Counted from the first letter of the stretch, positions 1 through 8,265 are shown. The stretch: DNA of 64,000 nucleotides from Burkholderia cepacia (GCF_001718835.1 NZ_CP013444.1:372001-436000), one strand, 5' to 3'. The notes: generated by a model not told the origin, from the letters alone. Made by a program: numbers and translations.

Positions 1-347
1 GCGAGCGCCTCGATCAGCGAGCGTTCGCGTGCCTGGCTCTCCTCGGTATCGACGAGCAGCAGCGTGTAGTCGTGTTGCAGCGCGACGCGGTTCGCCCCCT
101 TCACCACGTTCGTGAAGTGCGGGTTGCTGATGTCGAGGATCACGAGGCCGATGGTGCGCGTGCGGCCGGTGATCATCGAGCGCGCGAGCGGGTTCGAACG
201 GTAGCCGAGCCGGTCGATCGCCTCCTTGAGCCGGGCTTCGACGGTCGGCGAAAAGCGTTGCGTGCCGTTCACGTACTTCGATACCGTCGCGACCGACACG
301 CCGGCTTCCGCCGCCACGTCGCGGATCGTCGGGGAAACTTTTTTCAT
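1..347 (-). CDS. LacI/GalR-family transcriptional regulator (N-terminal part, runs off the window)
   Basis: The complement reads MKKVSPTIRDVAAEAGVSVA..., a typical LacI helix-turn-helix at residues 6-27, followed by the hinge region (SNPLARSMITGRTRTIGLV) and the start of the periplasmic-binding-protein-like effector domain (DISNPHFTNVV). The gene continues beyond base 1, so only about 115 codons are visible. It is divergent from the uronate dehydrogenase gene. The interval holds a perfect palindrome of LacI-operator type, and a related half-site lies just upstream of this gene's own ATG. A local repressor of uronate/aldarate use that also controls itself is the natural inference; the effector is not visible. 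Confidence 0.9.
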   Translation of the reverse strand, partial: MKKVSPTIRDVAAEAGVSVATVSKYVNGTQRFSPTVEARLKEAIDRLGYRSNPLARSMITGRTRTIGLVILDISNPHFTNVVKGANRVALQHDYTLLLVDTEESQARERSLIEAL

Positions 348-464
348 GCGGAGGGTAACGTTTTCTTCGCCGGGCACCGGATTGTGGCAGAAAAAGCCGG
401 CGCGCAAAGCGCAAGCCGGGCGACGGCTTCGATCATTGACGCCACGTCCACATCAAACCTATAG

Positions 465-482
465 TTGGAAAACGTTTTCCAA
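465..482. promoter_or_regulatory. LacI-family operator palindrome upstream of udh
   Basis: TTGGAAAACGTTTTCCAA is a perfect 18-bp palindrome centred on CG, the hallmark of GalR/LacI operators. It ends 24 bases before the udh ATG, and a LacI-family gene is divergent next to it. A related imperfect site (GAAAACGTTACC on the minus strand, about 354-365) lies just upstream of the lacI start and may serve autoregulation. Confidence 0.75.
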
Positions 483-506
483 TCAAGCCAGTTCCAAGGA
501 GATTCG

Positions 507-1340
507 ATGAACGCCTCATCCACCGGCGCGCGCAAACCGTTCGGGCGCCTGCTGCTGACGGGCGCGGCCGGCAACCTCGGCCGCCAGTTGCGCGGCGCGC
601 TCGCCGACTGGGCCGACGTCGTGCGCGTCAGCGACATCGCGGCGCTCGGCGACGCGGCTGCGCACGAGGAAGTCCGGGTCGCCGACCTCGCGGACCGGCA
701 GGCGGTCGCGGCGCTCGTCGACGGCGTGGACGCGATCGTCCACCTCGGCGGCATTTCGGTCGACGCGCCGTTCGACGATCTCGTCGGTGCGAACATCACC
801 GGCACGTACAACCTGTACGAAGCCGCGCGCAAGCATGGCGTGAAGCGCGTCGTGTTCGCGAGCTCGAACCATGCGATCGGTTTCCACCCGGTCACGGAAG
901 TGCTCGACGCCGATTCGCCGCTGCGCCCCGACAGCCTGTATGGCGTGACGAAGTGCTTCGGCGAATCGCTGTCGCGCTATTACTTCGACCGCTTCGGGAT
1001 CGAGACGGTATGCCTGCGGATCGGCTCGTCGTTCGAAGTGCCGAAGAATCCGCGCATGCTGGTGACGTTCCTCAGCTATCGCGACTTCATCGAGCTCGTG
1101 CGCTGTTCGCTGCTCACGAACCGCGTCGGGCACGCGATCGTGTACGGCGCGTCGGACAACCCGGTGAAGTGGTGGGACAACACGAAGGCCGACTTCCTCG
1201 GCTTCCGCCCGCGCGACAGTTCGGCGCAGTTCGCCGGGCGCTTCGCGCTCACCGCGCCGACCGCCGACTACGACGATCCCGCGCAGCGGTTCCAGGGCGG
1301 CGGGTTCGTCGTCGGCGAGCCGATGGAGCGGTGCAAATAG
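507..1340 (+). CDS. udh: NAD-dependent uronate dehydrogenase (extended SDR)
   Basis: 277 residues. Uronate dehydrogenase oxidises D-galacturonate or D-glucuronate to the aldarolactone in the oxidative uronate pathway. The Rossmann motif TGAAGNLG is at residues 18-25. The catalytic pair is in YGVTK (Y145, K149), with a Ser at 119/120 in FASSN. The segment SSNHAIGFHP and the later NPVKWWDN are characteristic of bacterial Udh. The start is the ATG at 507, preceded by AAGGA; a longer reading frame from TTG at 465 would run through the operator and is rejected. LacI-family control through the palindrome at 465-482 is likely. The family assignment is strong; which uronate is preferred cannot be seen. 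Confidence 0.88.
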   Translation: MNASSTGARKPFGRLLLTGAAGNLGRQLRGALADWADVVRVSDIAALGDAAAHEEVRVADLADRQAVAALVDGVDAIVHLGGISVDAPFDDLVGANITGTYNLYEAARKHGVKRVVFASSNHAIGFHPVTEVLDADSPLRPDSLYGVTKCFGESLSRYYFDRFGIETVCLRIGSSFEVPKNPRMLVTFLSYRDFIELVRCSLLTNRVGHAIVYGASDNPVKWWDNTKADFLGFRPRDSSAQFAGRFALTAPTADYDDPAQRFQGGGFVVGEPMERCK

Positions 1341-1362
1341 GTGATTCGGAGAACGGAACGAT

Positions 1363-2385
1363 CTAGCGGCCCAGCTCGCCGATCGCGGTTTCGATGATCG
1401 ACTCGAGTTCGGGCCGCGCACCACGCGCCGTGGTGACACCTGATATGGCGATGCGGTGCCGAGGCACGTAGTAGACGACGGTTCCCCAGAAGCCGGCATG
1501 CGAGTAGCAGACGGTGCCGCCGATCTCGCTGACGAACACGCCGAGCCGGTATGCGTCGGCGCCTTCGTGTGCGTCCGCCTTGAGCATTTCGGCCAGCGTC
1601 TGCGGGTTGTCGAACACCCTGCCTTCGAACAGATCGGCTGCCAGCGACGCGAGGTCGCGCGCCGACATCACCAGCCCGCCGCCGCCATAGAGGTCCATCG
1701 TCGCGTTGACGTCCGTCATTTCGATATCGCCGTAGAACTGGCGCGCCCGTGGCTCGACATGCGACGGCGGTCGCTCGATCAGCTCCCACCATGTCGAACG
1801 CAAGCCCCGCGCGTCGAAGCGCAGTGCGTTGCGCACCACCGCGGCAAGCGTTTCGCCGGTCGCGCGTTCGACGATGTCGCCCAGCAACACGTATCCGGTA
1901 TCGGAGTACTGGAACCGCGCGCCGGGTTCGCTTTGCGGGCCGGCATACCGGGCCGACAGGCGGACCTGTTCGTCGCGGGTCCAGTGGTGCGACGGATCGG
2001 TGAGCACCGTCTGCATGAAGCTCGGGGCGTCGCCGTGGTCGTACAGTCCCGCACTGTGATTCATCAACTGGCGCACGGTCATCGATTCGGTGCGATAGCC
2101 GCCTGCCTGCAGCACGGCAATGAGGCTCGGCGTCGCGACGGACGCGATCGACGCATCGAGGTCGATCCTGCCTTGCTCCCAAAGTCTCAGCACGGCGGCT
2201 GCCGTGAACATCTTCGTATTGCTGGCGACCCGCAGCGGCGTGTCGATGCCCAACGGCCGGTTGGCGGATGCATCGGCCATGCCGCATGCCGTTCCCCACG
2301 GCACCGGCGTTCCGTCGCCGGTCACGAAAATCGCCATGGGCGCGCTGGCCCGACCTAACGCTGCAAGCACTTTTTCTTGTTTCAA
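1363..2385 (-). CDS. Serine hydrolase of the beta-lactamase/class C PBP-like family
   Basis: 340 residues, with no export signal visible. The serine beta-lactamase fold motifs are present: SxxK as S55-N-T-K58, the Tyr motif YSD in QYSDTGY, and HAG near the C-terminus in place of KTG. This pattern fits the broad class of esterases, D-aminopeptidases and 6-aminohexanoate-dimer-hydrolase-like enzymes and not a true beta-lactamase. The chosen start is TTG at 2385, because GGAGA lies six bases upstream; an in-frame TTG at 2400 is less well placed. The substrate is unknown. The gene lies tail-to-tail with udh and is not obviously co-regulated with it. Confidence 0.75.
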   Translation of the reverse strand: MKQEKVLAALGRASAPMAIFVTGDGTPVPWGTACGMADASANRPLGIDTPLRVASNTKMFTAAAVLRLWEQGRIDLDASIASVATPSLIAVLQAGGYRTESMTVRQLMNHSAGLYDHGDAPSFMQTVLTDPSHHWTRDEQVRLSARYAGPQSEPGARFQYSDTGYVLLGDIVERATGETLAAVVRNALRFDARGLRSTWWELIERPPSHVEPRARQFYGDIEMTDVNATMDLYGGGGLVMSARDLASLAADLFEGRVFDNPQTLAEMLKADAHEGADAYRLGVFVSEIGGTVCYSHAGFWGTVVYYVPRHRIAISGVTTARGARPELESIIETAIGELGR

Positions 2386-2464
2386 GCAGATTCTCCGCAA
2401 GGATGACGTTCGAGAGGCCGTATCGTCTCACAGCCGCGGGCGGTCGACGGGGCGGCCGCCTGCT

Positions 2465-3376
2465 TCAAACTCCCGACGCATGAAACCCCGGCAGCATCGG
2501 AATGCGCTCGGCCATGAACTGCAGGAATACGCGCGCCCTCAGCGGCGGGTAGCGGCGCGACGGCGTGATCAGGTGCACCGAATGCGGCGGGATTGCCCAC
2601 TTGGGAAGCACCCTGACCAACTGCCCCGCATCGATCAAGTCCTGCACGACCCACGCCGGCGCACTGCCCAGGCCGATGCCGGCGAGATAGCACTCGCGCA
2701 GCGCGACCGAGTTGTTGACGCGGTAGCGCCCGTTGGTCAGGACGACGATGGTCTCGGCGCCCTTGCTGAGTTCGAGCTGCGCGCCGACGGCGGCGCGCGC
2801 ATAGCCGACGAACGGATGCCTGAGCAAGTCTTCCGGCCGGCGGATTCGCGGCGCGCGCTTCAGGTAGTCGGGTGTCGCGACCAGCACGCGCGGCGACCAC
2901 GCGACATTGCGGGCGACGGCATCCGGGGGAAGGGCGTTGCCGATGCGGATCGCGACGTCGATGCTTTCCTCGACGAGGTCGATGATGCGGTCGGTCAGGT
3001 TCAGCTCGACTTCGATCTCCGGATATTGCGCGAGGAATTCGAGCACGAGCGCGTTGAGGCGCAATTCGCCGAGCCCCATCGGCGCACTGACCGTCAGCTT
3101 GCCGACCGGCCGCTGCGCCTGGCCGCGCACGTCGGCGACGGCGTCGGCATAGGTTTCGAGCATCTGCTTGCAGCGCTCGTAAAAGCGCCGGCCTTCGTCG
3201 GTCGGCGTCAGGCTCGTGGTGGTCCGTTGCAGCAGCCGGACGCCGAGCTGCTTCTCCATCGCGGAGACAACCTTGCTCATCGTCGGCTGACCGATTTTTT
3301 CTTCGCGGGCAACCGCCGAGAAGCTGCCCAGCTCGACGGCGCGCGTGTACAGCCACATCGATTGAAGCGAATCCAA
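2465..3376 (-). CDS. LysR-family transcriptional regulator
   Basis: About 303 residues. The N-terminal winged HTH reads LQSMWLYTRAVELGSFSAVA...GQPTMSKVVSAMEKQLGVRLLQRTT, followed by the LysR substrate-binding domain (VSAPMGLGELRLN..., DVAIRIG). The start is taken as TTG at 3376 (MDSLQSMWLY), which matches the usual LysR N-terminus and has GGGGAA upstream; an ATG at 3418 would add 14 residues. It is divergent from the SDR gene at 3480, the usual LysR arrangement, so it probably controls that gene. It resembles the CrgA/DhcR-like LysR branch by eye only. Confidence 0.85.
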   Translation of the reverse strand: MDSLQSMWLYTRAVELGSFSAVAREEKIGQPTMSKVVSAMEKQLGVRLLQRTTTSLTPTDEGRRFYERCKQMLETYADAVADVRGQAQRPVGKLTVSAPMGLGELRLNALVLEFLAQYPEIEVELNLTDRIIDLVEESIDVAIRIGNALPPDAVARNVAWSPRVLVATPDYLKRAPRIRRPEDLLRHPFVGYARAAVGAQLELSKGAETIVVLTNGRYRVNNSVALRECYLAGIGLGSAPAWVVQDLIDAGQLVRVLPKWAIPPHSVHLITPSRRYPPLRARVFLQFMAERIPMLPGFHASGV

Positions 3377-3479
3377 GTCATTCCCCTGTGGAATAGGCCG
3401 TATGCGATTTTCGCGCATTCCATCCAGGATTGGCATGACGTAACGTTGCCTCACCTTCACTTCTTTCGACAGGAACACC

Positions 3480-4214
3480 ATGCAATCAGTCACGCAATCG
3501 TCGCTCGGCGGCGCGCATGTCGTCGTGTTCGGGGCAAGCTCGGGAATCGGCCTTGCGGCAGCGGCGGCGGCCAAGGCGCGCGGCGCCGACCTCACGCTCG
3601 TCGGCCGGACCCGCGCGAAGCTCGAGTCCGCCGCGCAGGCGATCGGCGGCGCGCGCATCGCGGTGGCCGACATCGCCGACAGGCAAGCGGTCGCCGCGGT
3701 GTTCGCCGAGATGACCCGCGTCGACCATCTGGTCATTACCGCGGGCAGCTTCATCGTCGGCAAGCTGGCCGACTCCGATCCGGAGCAACTGCTGGCCGCG
3801 GTTCGCGAGCGCATCGCGGGGCCGGTGCATGCGATCCGGGCCGCATTGCCGCTGATGCCGCCCACGGCGTCGATCGTCCTGACGAGCGGGCAGCTTTCCG
3901 ATCGTCCGTCGGGGGACGGCACGTCCGTCATTGCCGCCGCCGTGCGCGGCGTCGAGGCGCTCGCGCGCTCGCTTGCGCTCGAACTCAAGCCGATCCGGGT
4001 CAACGTCGTTTCGCCGGGGTTCGTGGATACGCCGCTGTTCGACGTGTTCGGCCCGGAGGGCCGCGACGCGATCCTTGCCCAGGCGGCGGCCACGTTGCCG
4101 GTTGGCCGCGTCGGACGGCCGGACGAAGTCGGCGAAGCGATTGCGTTCCTGTTGGGCAATGGTTACGTGAACGCCGAAATCCTGCATGTCGACGGCGGTG
4201 GGCGCTTTGCGTGA
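3480..4214 (+). CDS. Short-chain dehydrogenase/reductase-fold protein without the YxxxK catalytic pair
   Basis: 244 residues. The Rossmann glycine motif GASSGIG is at residues 18-24, and the C-terminal SDR signatures (VNVVSPGFVDTPLF, GRVGRPDEVGEAIAFLL, LHVDGGGR) are intact. Where classical SDRs carry YxxxK, this protein reads DGTSVIAAAVRGVEALARS, so neither the Tyr nor the Lys is present. The central Ser (VLTSGQLS) is retained. It may bind nucleotide and act as a regulator or use a different chemistry. It is divergent from a LysR gene, and RBS AGGAA lies close to the ATG. It is clearly an SDR by fold; the reaction is unknown. Confidence 0.8.
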   Translation: MQSVTQSSLGGAHVVVFGASSGIGLAAAAAAKARGADLTLVGRTRAKLESAAQAIGGARIAVADIADRQAVAAVFAEMTRVDHLVITAGSFIVGKLADSDPEQLLAAVRERIAGPVHAIRAALPLMPPTASIVLTSGQLSDRPSGDGTSVIAAAVRGVEALARSLALELKPIRVNVVSPGFVDTPLFDVFGPEGRDAILAQAAATLPVGRVGRPDEVGEAIAFLLGNGYVNAEILHVDGGGRFA

Positions 4215-4269
4215 GGCCGCGAGGCTGCCGGCCGTCGTCGACCGTCGTTGATTCGATGCCGTGGCCGGC

Positions 4270-5676
4270 TCAATCTGGCCCGGCATGCGTGACGTTCGCG
4301 GCGAGTCTGGTCACGCGTTGCCCATCCTTGCCGTCTTCGACCTGCCAGCCGCGCGCCTTCAGCGTCTCGCGGATTTCGTCGGCCCGTGCCCAGTTCCTTT
4401 CTGCCCGGGCCCGCTCGCGCTCGCCAAGCAGCGCGCGAACCGCTTCCGGAACGTCGGATGCCGACGGCCGCCAATCGCGCAGCTTGAGCCCCAGCACTGC
4501 GTCGAAGTTTTCCACCGTCGCTTTCAAGGTTGAGGGCGGCAGGTTGCTTTTGACGAGCTCCCACAGGACCGCCAGCGCGCGCGGCATGTTCAGATCCTGA
4601 TCGACCTCGGCATCGAATCGCGCGACGAATGCCGCATCGGCGCTGCCGCCGTCGGGCCAGCCGGAATAGAGTTGCCTGAGGCGATTCAGCGCCGTCTGCG
4701 AAGCATCAAGCGACGTCCAGTTGAAATGCAGCTTGCTCCGGTAATGGGCCGTCAGGCACAGGTAACGGTACGCGAGCGGATCGATATTCCGGCTCTGCAA
4801 GGTCTGCAGGCGGACGAAATCGCCGCTCGACTTCGACATCTTCGTATCGGCGTCGAGCGTCAGGAAATGCCCGTGCATCCAGTAATTCGCGAGGTGCGTG
4901 CCGTGGGCCGCCCGCGTCTGCGCGATCTCGTTGCTGTGATGCACGGCGATATGGTCCTCGCCGCCGCAATGGATATCGAACAACGTCCCGAGATATTTCG
5001 CCGACATCGCCGAGCATTCGATATGCCAGCCCGGAAAGCCGCGCCCCCACGGGCTGTCCCATTCCATCTGCCGCTTGACGCCGGCCGGGCTGAACTTCCA
5101 CAGCGCAAAATCCGTCGCGTTCCGCTTCGCGCCGACTGCAACCCGCTTGCCTGCCTGCAACCCCGCGCGGTCGAGCCGCGCGAGATAACCGTAGTCGTCC
5201 TGCCGACTGGTGTCGAAGTAGAGGCCGTCGTCCGTGCGATAGACGTAGCCGGCTCGTTCGATTTCCTCAATAAAGGCGATCTGTTCGGCGATGTGATCCG
5301 TGGCGCGGCACCAGACCGTCGGCTCGAGCAGGTGGAGCGCGCGCCAGTCCGCCTTGAAGGCGTCGGTGTAGTGCGCGGCTATCTCCCACGCCGATTCGCC
5401 GGTGCGGCGGCTGCCCTTTTCCATCTTGTCTTCGCCTTCGTCCGCATCCGAAGTCAGGTGGCCGACATCGGTGATGTTGACGACGTGCCGGACTTCATGC
5501 CCGTTGCGGGTCAGCGCGCGACGCAGGATGTCCTCGAACACGTAGGTTCTCAGGTTGCCGATGTGGGCATCGTCGTAGACCGTGGGGCCGCAGCAATACA
5601 GGCCGACGTGATCGTCGCGTATCGCAGCGAACGGGCGCAGGGTGCGCGACCAGGTGTCATACAGCGCAAGCGGCAT
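4270..5676 (-). CDS. cysS: Cysteinyl-tRNA synthetase (cysteine-tRNA ligase)
   Basis: 468 residues, a typical CysRS length. The class I signature HIGH appears as HIGN (H38-N41) after YCCGPTVYDDA, and KMSKS is intact near residue 279. The zinc site is represented by Cys28/29, the Cys of WHIECSAM and the His of VHHSNE. The C-terminal anticodon-binding region ends ADEIRETLKARGWQVEDGKDG. The start is ATG 5676, the family N-terminus; the reading frame continues upstream but those residues do not look like CysRS. Burkholderia usually keeps a housekeeping cysS elsewhere, so this may be a second copy. It lies behind a long leader with a terminator-like hairpin (5717-5742), which suggests attenuation. 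Confidence 0.9.
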   Translation of the reverse strand: MPLALYDTWSRTLRPFAAIRDDHVGLYCCGPTVYDDAHIGNLRTYVFEDILRRALTRNGHEVRHVVNITDVGHLTSDADEGEDKMEKGSRRTGESAWEIAAHYTDAFKADWRALHLLEPTVWCRATDHIAEQIAFIEEIERAGYVYRTDDGLYFDTSRQDDYGYLARLDRAGLQAGKRVAVGAKRNATDFALWKFSPAGVKRQMEWDSPWGRGFPGWHIECSAMSAKYLGTLFDIHCGGEDHIAVHHSNEIAQTRAAHGTHLANYWMHGHFLTLDADTKMSKSSGDFVRLQTLQSRNIDPLAYRYLCLTAHYRSKLHFNWTSLDASQTALNRLRQLYSGWPDGGSADAAFVARFDAEVDQDLNMPRALAVLWELVKSNLPPSTLKATVENFDAVLGLKLRDWRPSASDVPEAVRALLGERERARAERNWARADEIRETLKARGWQVEDGKDGQRVTRLAANVTHAGPD

Positions 5677-5709
5677 CGTGTTGCTCCGGCTAGAAGGCAG
5701 CGCGCGAAA

Positions 5710-5742
5710 ACGAAAAGGCCGCCGGTTTTGCAACGGGCGGCC
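5710..5742 (-). terminator. Terminator-like hairpin in the cysS leader (possible attenuator)
   Basis: On the minus strand GGCCGCC and GGCGGCC (5736-5742 and 5717-5723) form a 7-bp GC stem, followed at once by TTTTCGTTTT. It lies about 40 bases upstream of the cysS ATG, inside the presumed mRNA leader, so it is placed to cause premature termination and not to end a gene. Confidence 0.5.
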
Positions 5743-5996
5743 AGAAGGATGTGACGCAGTGACGTATAGCGATACGCTAGACGCAGGTTCCCCCCGGCAT
5801 GTTTCGACAACATGCGCGCACCGGAGAAAGGAGGGGGTGAACGTGACTGGGCATGACGGGCATCGTAGCGTTTCGCGGATGGGCTGGTCAATAGCGGCGC
5901 GTGGTTGCGGGCATGGCCGTTCGATTGACGGGCGGTTCGAGTCCGCGGTAAAAAAAACGCGCGATGCGGTGACTGCCGGCAGGATCAACGACGCGT
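5743..5996 (-). promoter_or_regulatory. Structured leader / divergent intergenic region upstream of cysS
   Basis: The interval between cysS and the NTF2-like gene holds no convincing gene. Read on the minus strand it has two hairpins before the terminator-like stem: GCATGTT/AACATGC (7 bp, loop of 5; 5797-5815) and CGTAT/ATACG (5763-5776). A tiny open frame (5777-5800, seven residues with one Cys codon) lies between them but lacks a clear Shine-Dalgarno sequence. The layout resembles an amino-acid-responsive or ligand-responsive leader. I do not recognise a named riboswitch family. Confidence 0.4.
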
Positions 5997-6386
5997 ATGG
6001 CGATGCGGGGCTTCGATATGGACGACGTGACGATCATCGGGAAATATGAAGCGGCGCTCCGGACGGCGATGCTCGCCAACGACGTCGAAGCGCTCGCTAA
6101 TCTGCTGGATGACGACCTCGTTTTCACCGGCCCGGACGGGCAGGTCCTGTCGAAACCCGACGATCTGTCCGTTCACCGCGACAGGCTGCTGCGTCTGGAC
6201 CGGCTGGATTTGCACGGGACCGCCGTTCACCGCATCGGAGAAATGATCCTGGTCACCACGAAGGCCGCGCTGGCAGGCCGCTTCGGCGCGACGCCGTTCG
6301 ACGGTGAGTTCGCCTATACCCGGCTGTGGCGGCAGTCCGGGGCCGTCTGGCGCGTCGTGGCCGGGCACGCCGCCAGGATCGCGTAA
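5997..6386 (+). CDS. NTF2-like / SnoaL-type nuclear transport factor 2 family protein
   Basis: 129 residues. The pattern (KYEAALRTAMLANDVEALANLLDDDLVFTGPDGQVLSKPDDLSVHR ... YTRLWRQSGAVWRVVAGHAARI) is that of the DUF4440/SnoaL-like NTF2 fold: a helical start, then sheets ending in a tryptophan-rich strand. Such proteins are small cone-fold binding proteins or enzymes acting on polyketides, steroids or hydroxy acids. The start could be ATG 5997, 6003 or 6018; AGGA at 5981 weakly favours the first. A broken SDR tail follows directly, so the gene may once have been next to a dehydrogenase. The substrate is unknown. Confidence 0.7.
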   Translation: MAMRGFDMDDVTIIGKYEAALRTAMLANDVEALANLLDDDLVFTGPDGQVLSKPDDLSVHRDRLLRLDRLDLHGTAVHRIGEMILVTTKAALAGRFGATPFDGEFAYTRLWRQSGAVWRVVAGHAARIA

Positions 6387-6391
6387 CGCAG

Positions 6392-6550
6392 GCGGCTTCC
6401 GGCAGGATCGAGGACGTCGCCGACGCCGTCGCATGACTGCTGTCCGACGGTGCGCGGTTCGTGACGGGGCAGAGCATCCTGGTCGACGGCGGATTGACGC
6501 TCGGCGGGTTGCGGCCGTGGCTGAACGAGGTCGTCGCGGAACACGCGTGA
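6392..6550 (+). pseudogene. C-terminal remnant of a short-chain dehydrogenase
   Basis: Frame 6392 reads AASGRIEDVADAVA, a TGA stop at 6434-6436, then LLSDGARFVTGQSILVDGG and LTLGGLRPWLNEVVAEHA before a stop at 6548-6550. The part after the stop is the unmistakable SDR ending (LLSDxAxFVTGQxxxVDGG). The N-terminal three quarters of the gene are missing and the remainder carries an internal stop where a large hydrophobic residue is expected. It is a degraded gene fragment immediately after the NTF2-like gene, so a deletion probably joined them. Confidence 0.75.
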
Positions 6551-6636
6551 GCGCAAACTGCCGGATCGGCGCTTGCGTCATCGCGCTCGATGCGAAACCG
6601 GGCGGCGCGCAACGCGCCACGCCGCCCGCACCCGCT

Positions 6637-8265
6637 TCAGAAAATGAAGCCCGTGTTGATGAACTTCGACGTGTGATCCGACACGATCGAATCGAGCAGC
6701 TGCTTGCTGCTGTCGGTCTGCTTCGCCGCGACCATCGAGCGGATCGAGAACGCGCGCAGCGCGTCGCTCACCGACAGCGTGCCTTCCGCCGAATCCTTGC
6801 GGCCCGCGAACGGGAACACGTCGGGCCCGCGCTGGCACTGGCAGTTGATGTTCACGCGGCACACCTGGTTCACGAGCGGATCGACGAGCGCGCCGATCTG
6901 CACCGGATCGGAGCCGAAGATGCTGACCTGCTGGCCGTGATCCGACGTCGTCACGTAGTCGAGCGCCGTCTCGATGTCGTCGAACGGCGCGACCGGAATG
7001 ATCGGCCCGAACTGTTCCTCGCGGTACAGCTTCATCCCTTCCGACACCGGGTACACGACGGCCGGATAGAACAGCGTCTTGCTGAACGCGCCGCCCGAAT
7101 GGTTGACGACCTGCGCGCCCCTGGCCTTCGCGTCGTCGATCGCGTCCGTCATGTAGGCCGTGCGGTGCATGCCCGGCAGCGGCGTGATGCTGACACCCTT
7201 CTCCCACGGCATGCCGATCTTCAGCTGCTCGAGCGCGGCGGTGAAGCGCTTCAGGAATTCGTCGACGATCGAGCGGTGCACGAGCAGCATCTTCAGCGCG
7301 GTGCAGCGCTGGCCGTTGAACGACAGCGCGCCGAGCAGGCACTCCTTCACGGTGAGGTCGAGATCGGCGTCGGGCAGCACGATCGCCGCGTTCTTCGCGT
7401 CGAGGCCGAGGATCGCGCGCAGCCGGTGCGACTTCGGGTGCTGCTTCTTCAGGTGGTCGGCCACCTTGCTCGAGCCGATCAGCGCGAGCACGTTGATCTT
7501 GCCCGACGCGAGCATGTGCGGCACGACCACCGCGCCGGGCGCGTAGATCGTGTTGATCACGCCCTTCGGGAACGCGTCGCGGAACGCCTCGAGCAGCGGC
7601 TCGAACAGCAGCGTGCCGTATTGCGGCGGCTTGAACACCACGGTGTTGCCCATCAGCAGCGCGGGGATCAGCGTCGCGAAAGTCTCGTTCAGCGGATAGT
7701 TGTACGGGCCCATGCACAGCACGACGCCGAGCGGCGTGCGGCGGATCTGGCCGATCGTGCCTTCCGCGATCACGAAGCGCGAGTTCGCGTTGTCGAGCTC
7801 CTTCAGCGCGTCGATCGTCTGCGTCATGTACGTGACGGTGCGGTCGAACTCCTTCTGCGAATCGGCGAGGCTCTTGCCGATCTCCCACATGATCAGGTTC
7901 ACCACCAGCTCGCGCTGCGCGACCATCCGCTTGATGAAGTCCTGCATGCACGCGATGCGCTGCTCGACCTTCATCGTCGGCCACTCGCCGCGGCCCGAAT
8001 CGTACGCGCGTACCGCGGCGTCGAGCGCCGCGTCGCTTTCCGGTTCGCCCATCACGGGATAGCTGCCGATCTCGACCTGCTCGACGCTGCCGTCCGCCTG
8101 TCGCACGCACACGGGCGACAGCACGGTCTTGGTCGCGCCGTCCCACGGGCGCAATTCGCCGTCGACGAGCGACACGCGCTGGTGAATCGGCGATTTCAGC
8201 CGGAATTCGGCGGGGATGTCTTCGTAAGCGGGAAACAGCTGTTGCAGGGAGGCGGAATCGGGCAT
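6637..8265 (-). CDS. NADP-dependent glyceraldehyde-3-phosphate dehydrogenase-like aldehyde dehydrogenase
   Basis: 542 residues, an aldehyde dehydrogenase superfamily member of the GapN-like type. Visible motifs are the substrate/cofactor strand GPYNYPLNE, the cofactor loop ALIGSSKVADHL, the catalytic cysteine in FNGQRCTALK and the late REEQFGPIIPVAPF. The usual catalytic-glutamate segment ELGGKN is replaced by GLDAKN, so the Glu aligns with Gly. GapN oxidises glyceraldehyde 3-phosphate to 3-phosphoglycerate with NADP+ and no phosphorylation. The start is ATG 8265 (MPDSASLQQLFPAYEDIP); the frame extends upstream without family support. It stands alone. An inverted repeat GTTCC-N8-GGAAC at 8408-8425 in its upstream region could be an operator. 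Confidence 0.8.
   Translation of the reverse strand: MPDSASLQQLFPAYEDIPAEFRLKSPIHQRVSLVDGELRPWDGATKTVLSPVCVRQADGSVEQVEIGSYPVMGEPESDAALDAAVRAYDSGRGEWPTMKVEQRIACMQDFIKRMVAQRELVVNLIMWEIGKSLADSQKEFDRTVTYMTQTIDALKELDNANSRFVIAEGTIGQIRRTPLGVVLCMGPYNYPLNETFATLIPALLMGNTVVFKPPQYGTLLFEPLLEAFRDAFPKGVINTIYAPGAVVVPHMLASGKINVLALIGSSKVADHLKKQHPKSHRLRAILGLDAKNAAIVLPDADLDLTVKECLLGALSFNGQRCTALKMLLVHRSIVDEFLKRFTAALEQLKIGMPWEKGVSITPLPGMHRTAYMTDAIDDAKARGAQVVNHSGGAFSKTLFYPAVVYPVSEGMKLYREEQFGPIIPVAPFDDIETALDYVTTSDHGQQVSIFGSDPVQIGALVDPLVNQVCRVNINCQCQRGPDVFPFAGRKDSAEGTLSVSDALRAFSIRSMVAAKQTDSSKQLLDSIVSDHTSKFINTGFIF

Noticed and set aside
2120..4600. 826-codon plus-strand open frame across the LysR/SDR region
   Set aside because: Runs through genes on both strands and has no protein-like motifs; caused by GC bias.
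5550..5891. 113-codon frame overlapping the cysS start as a leader peptide
   Set aside because: No ribosome site and it reads deep into cysS out of frame; only the leader structure is kept as a candidate.
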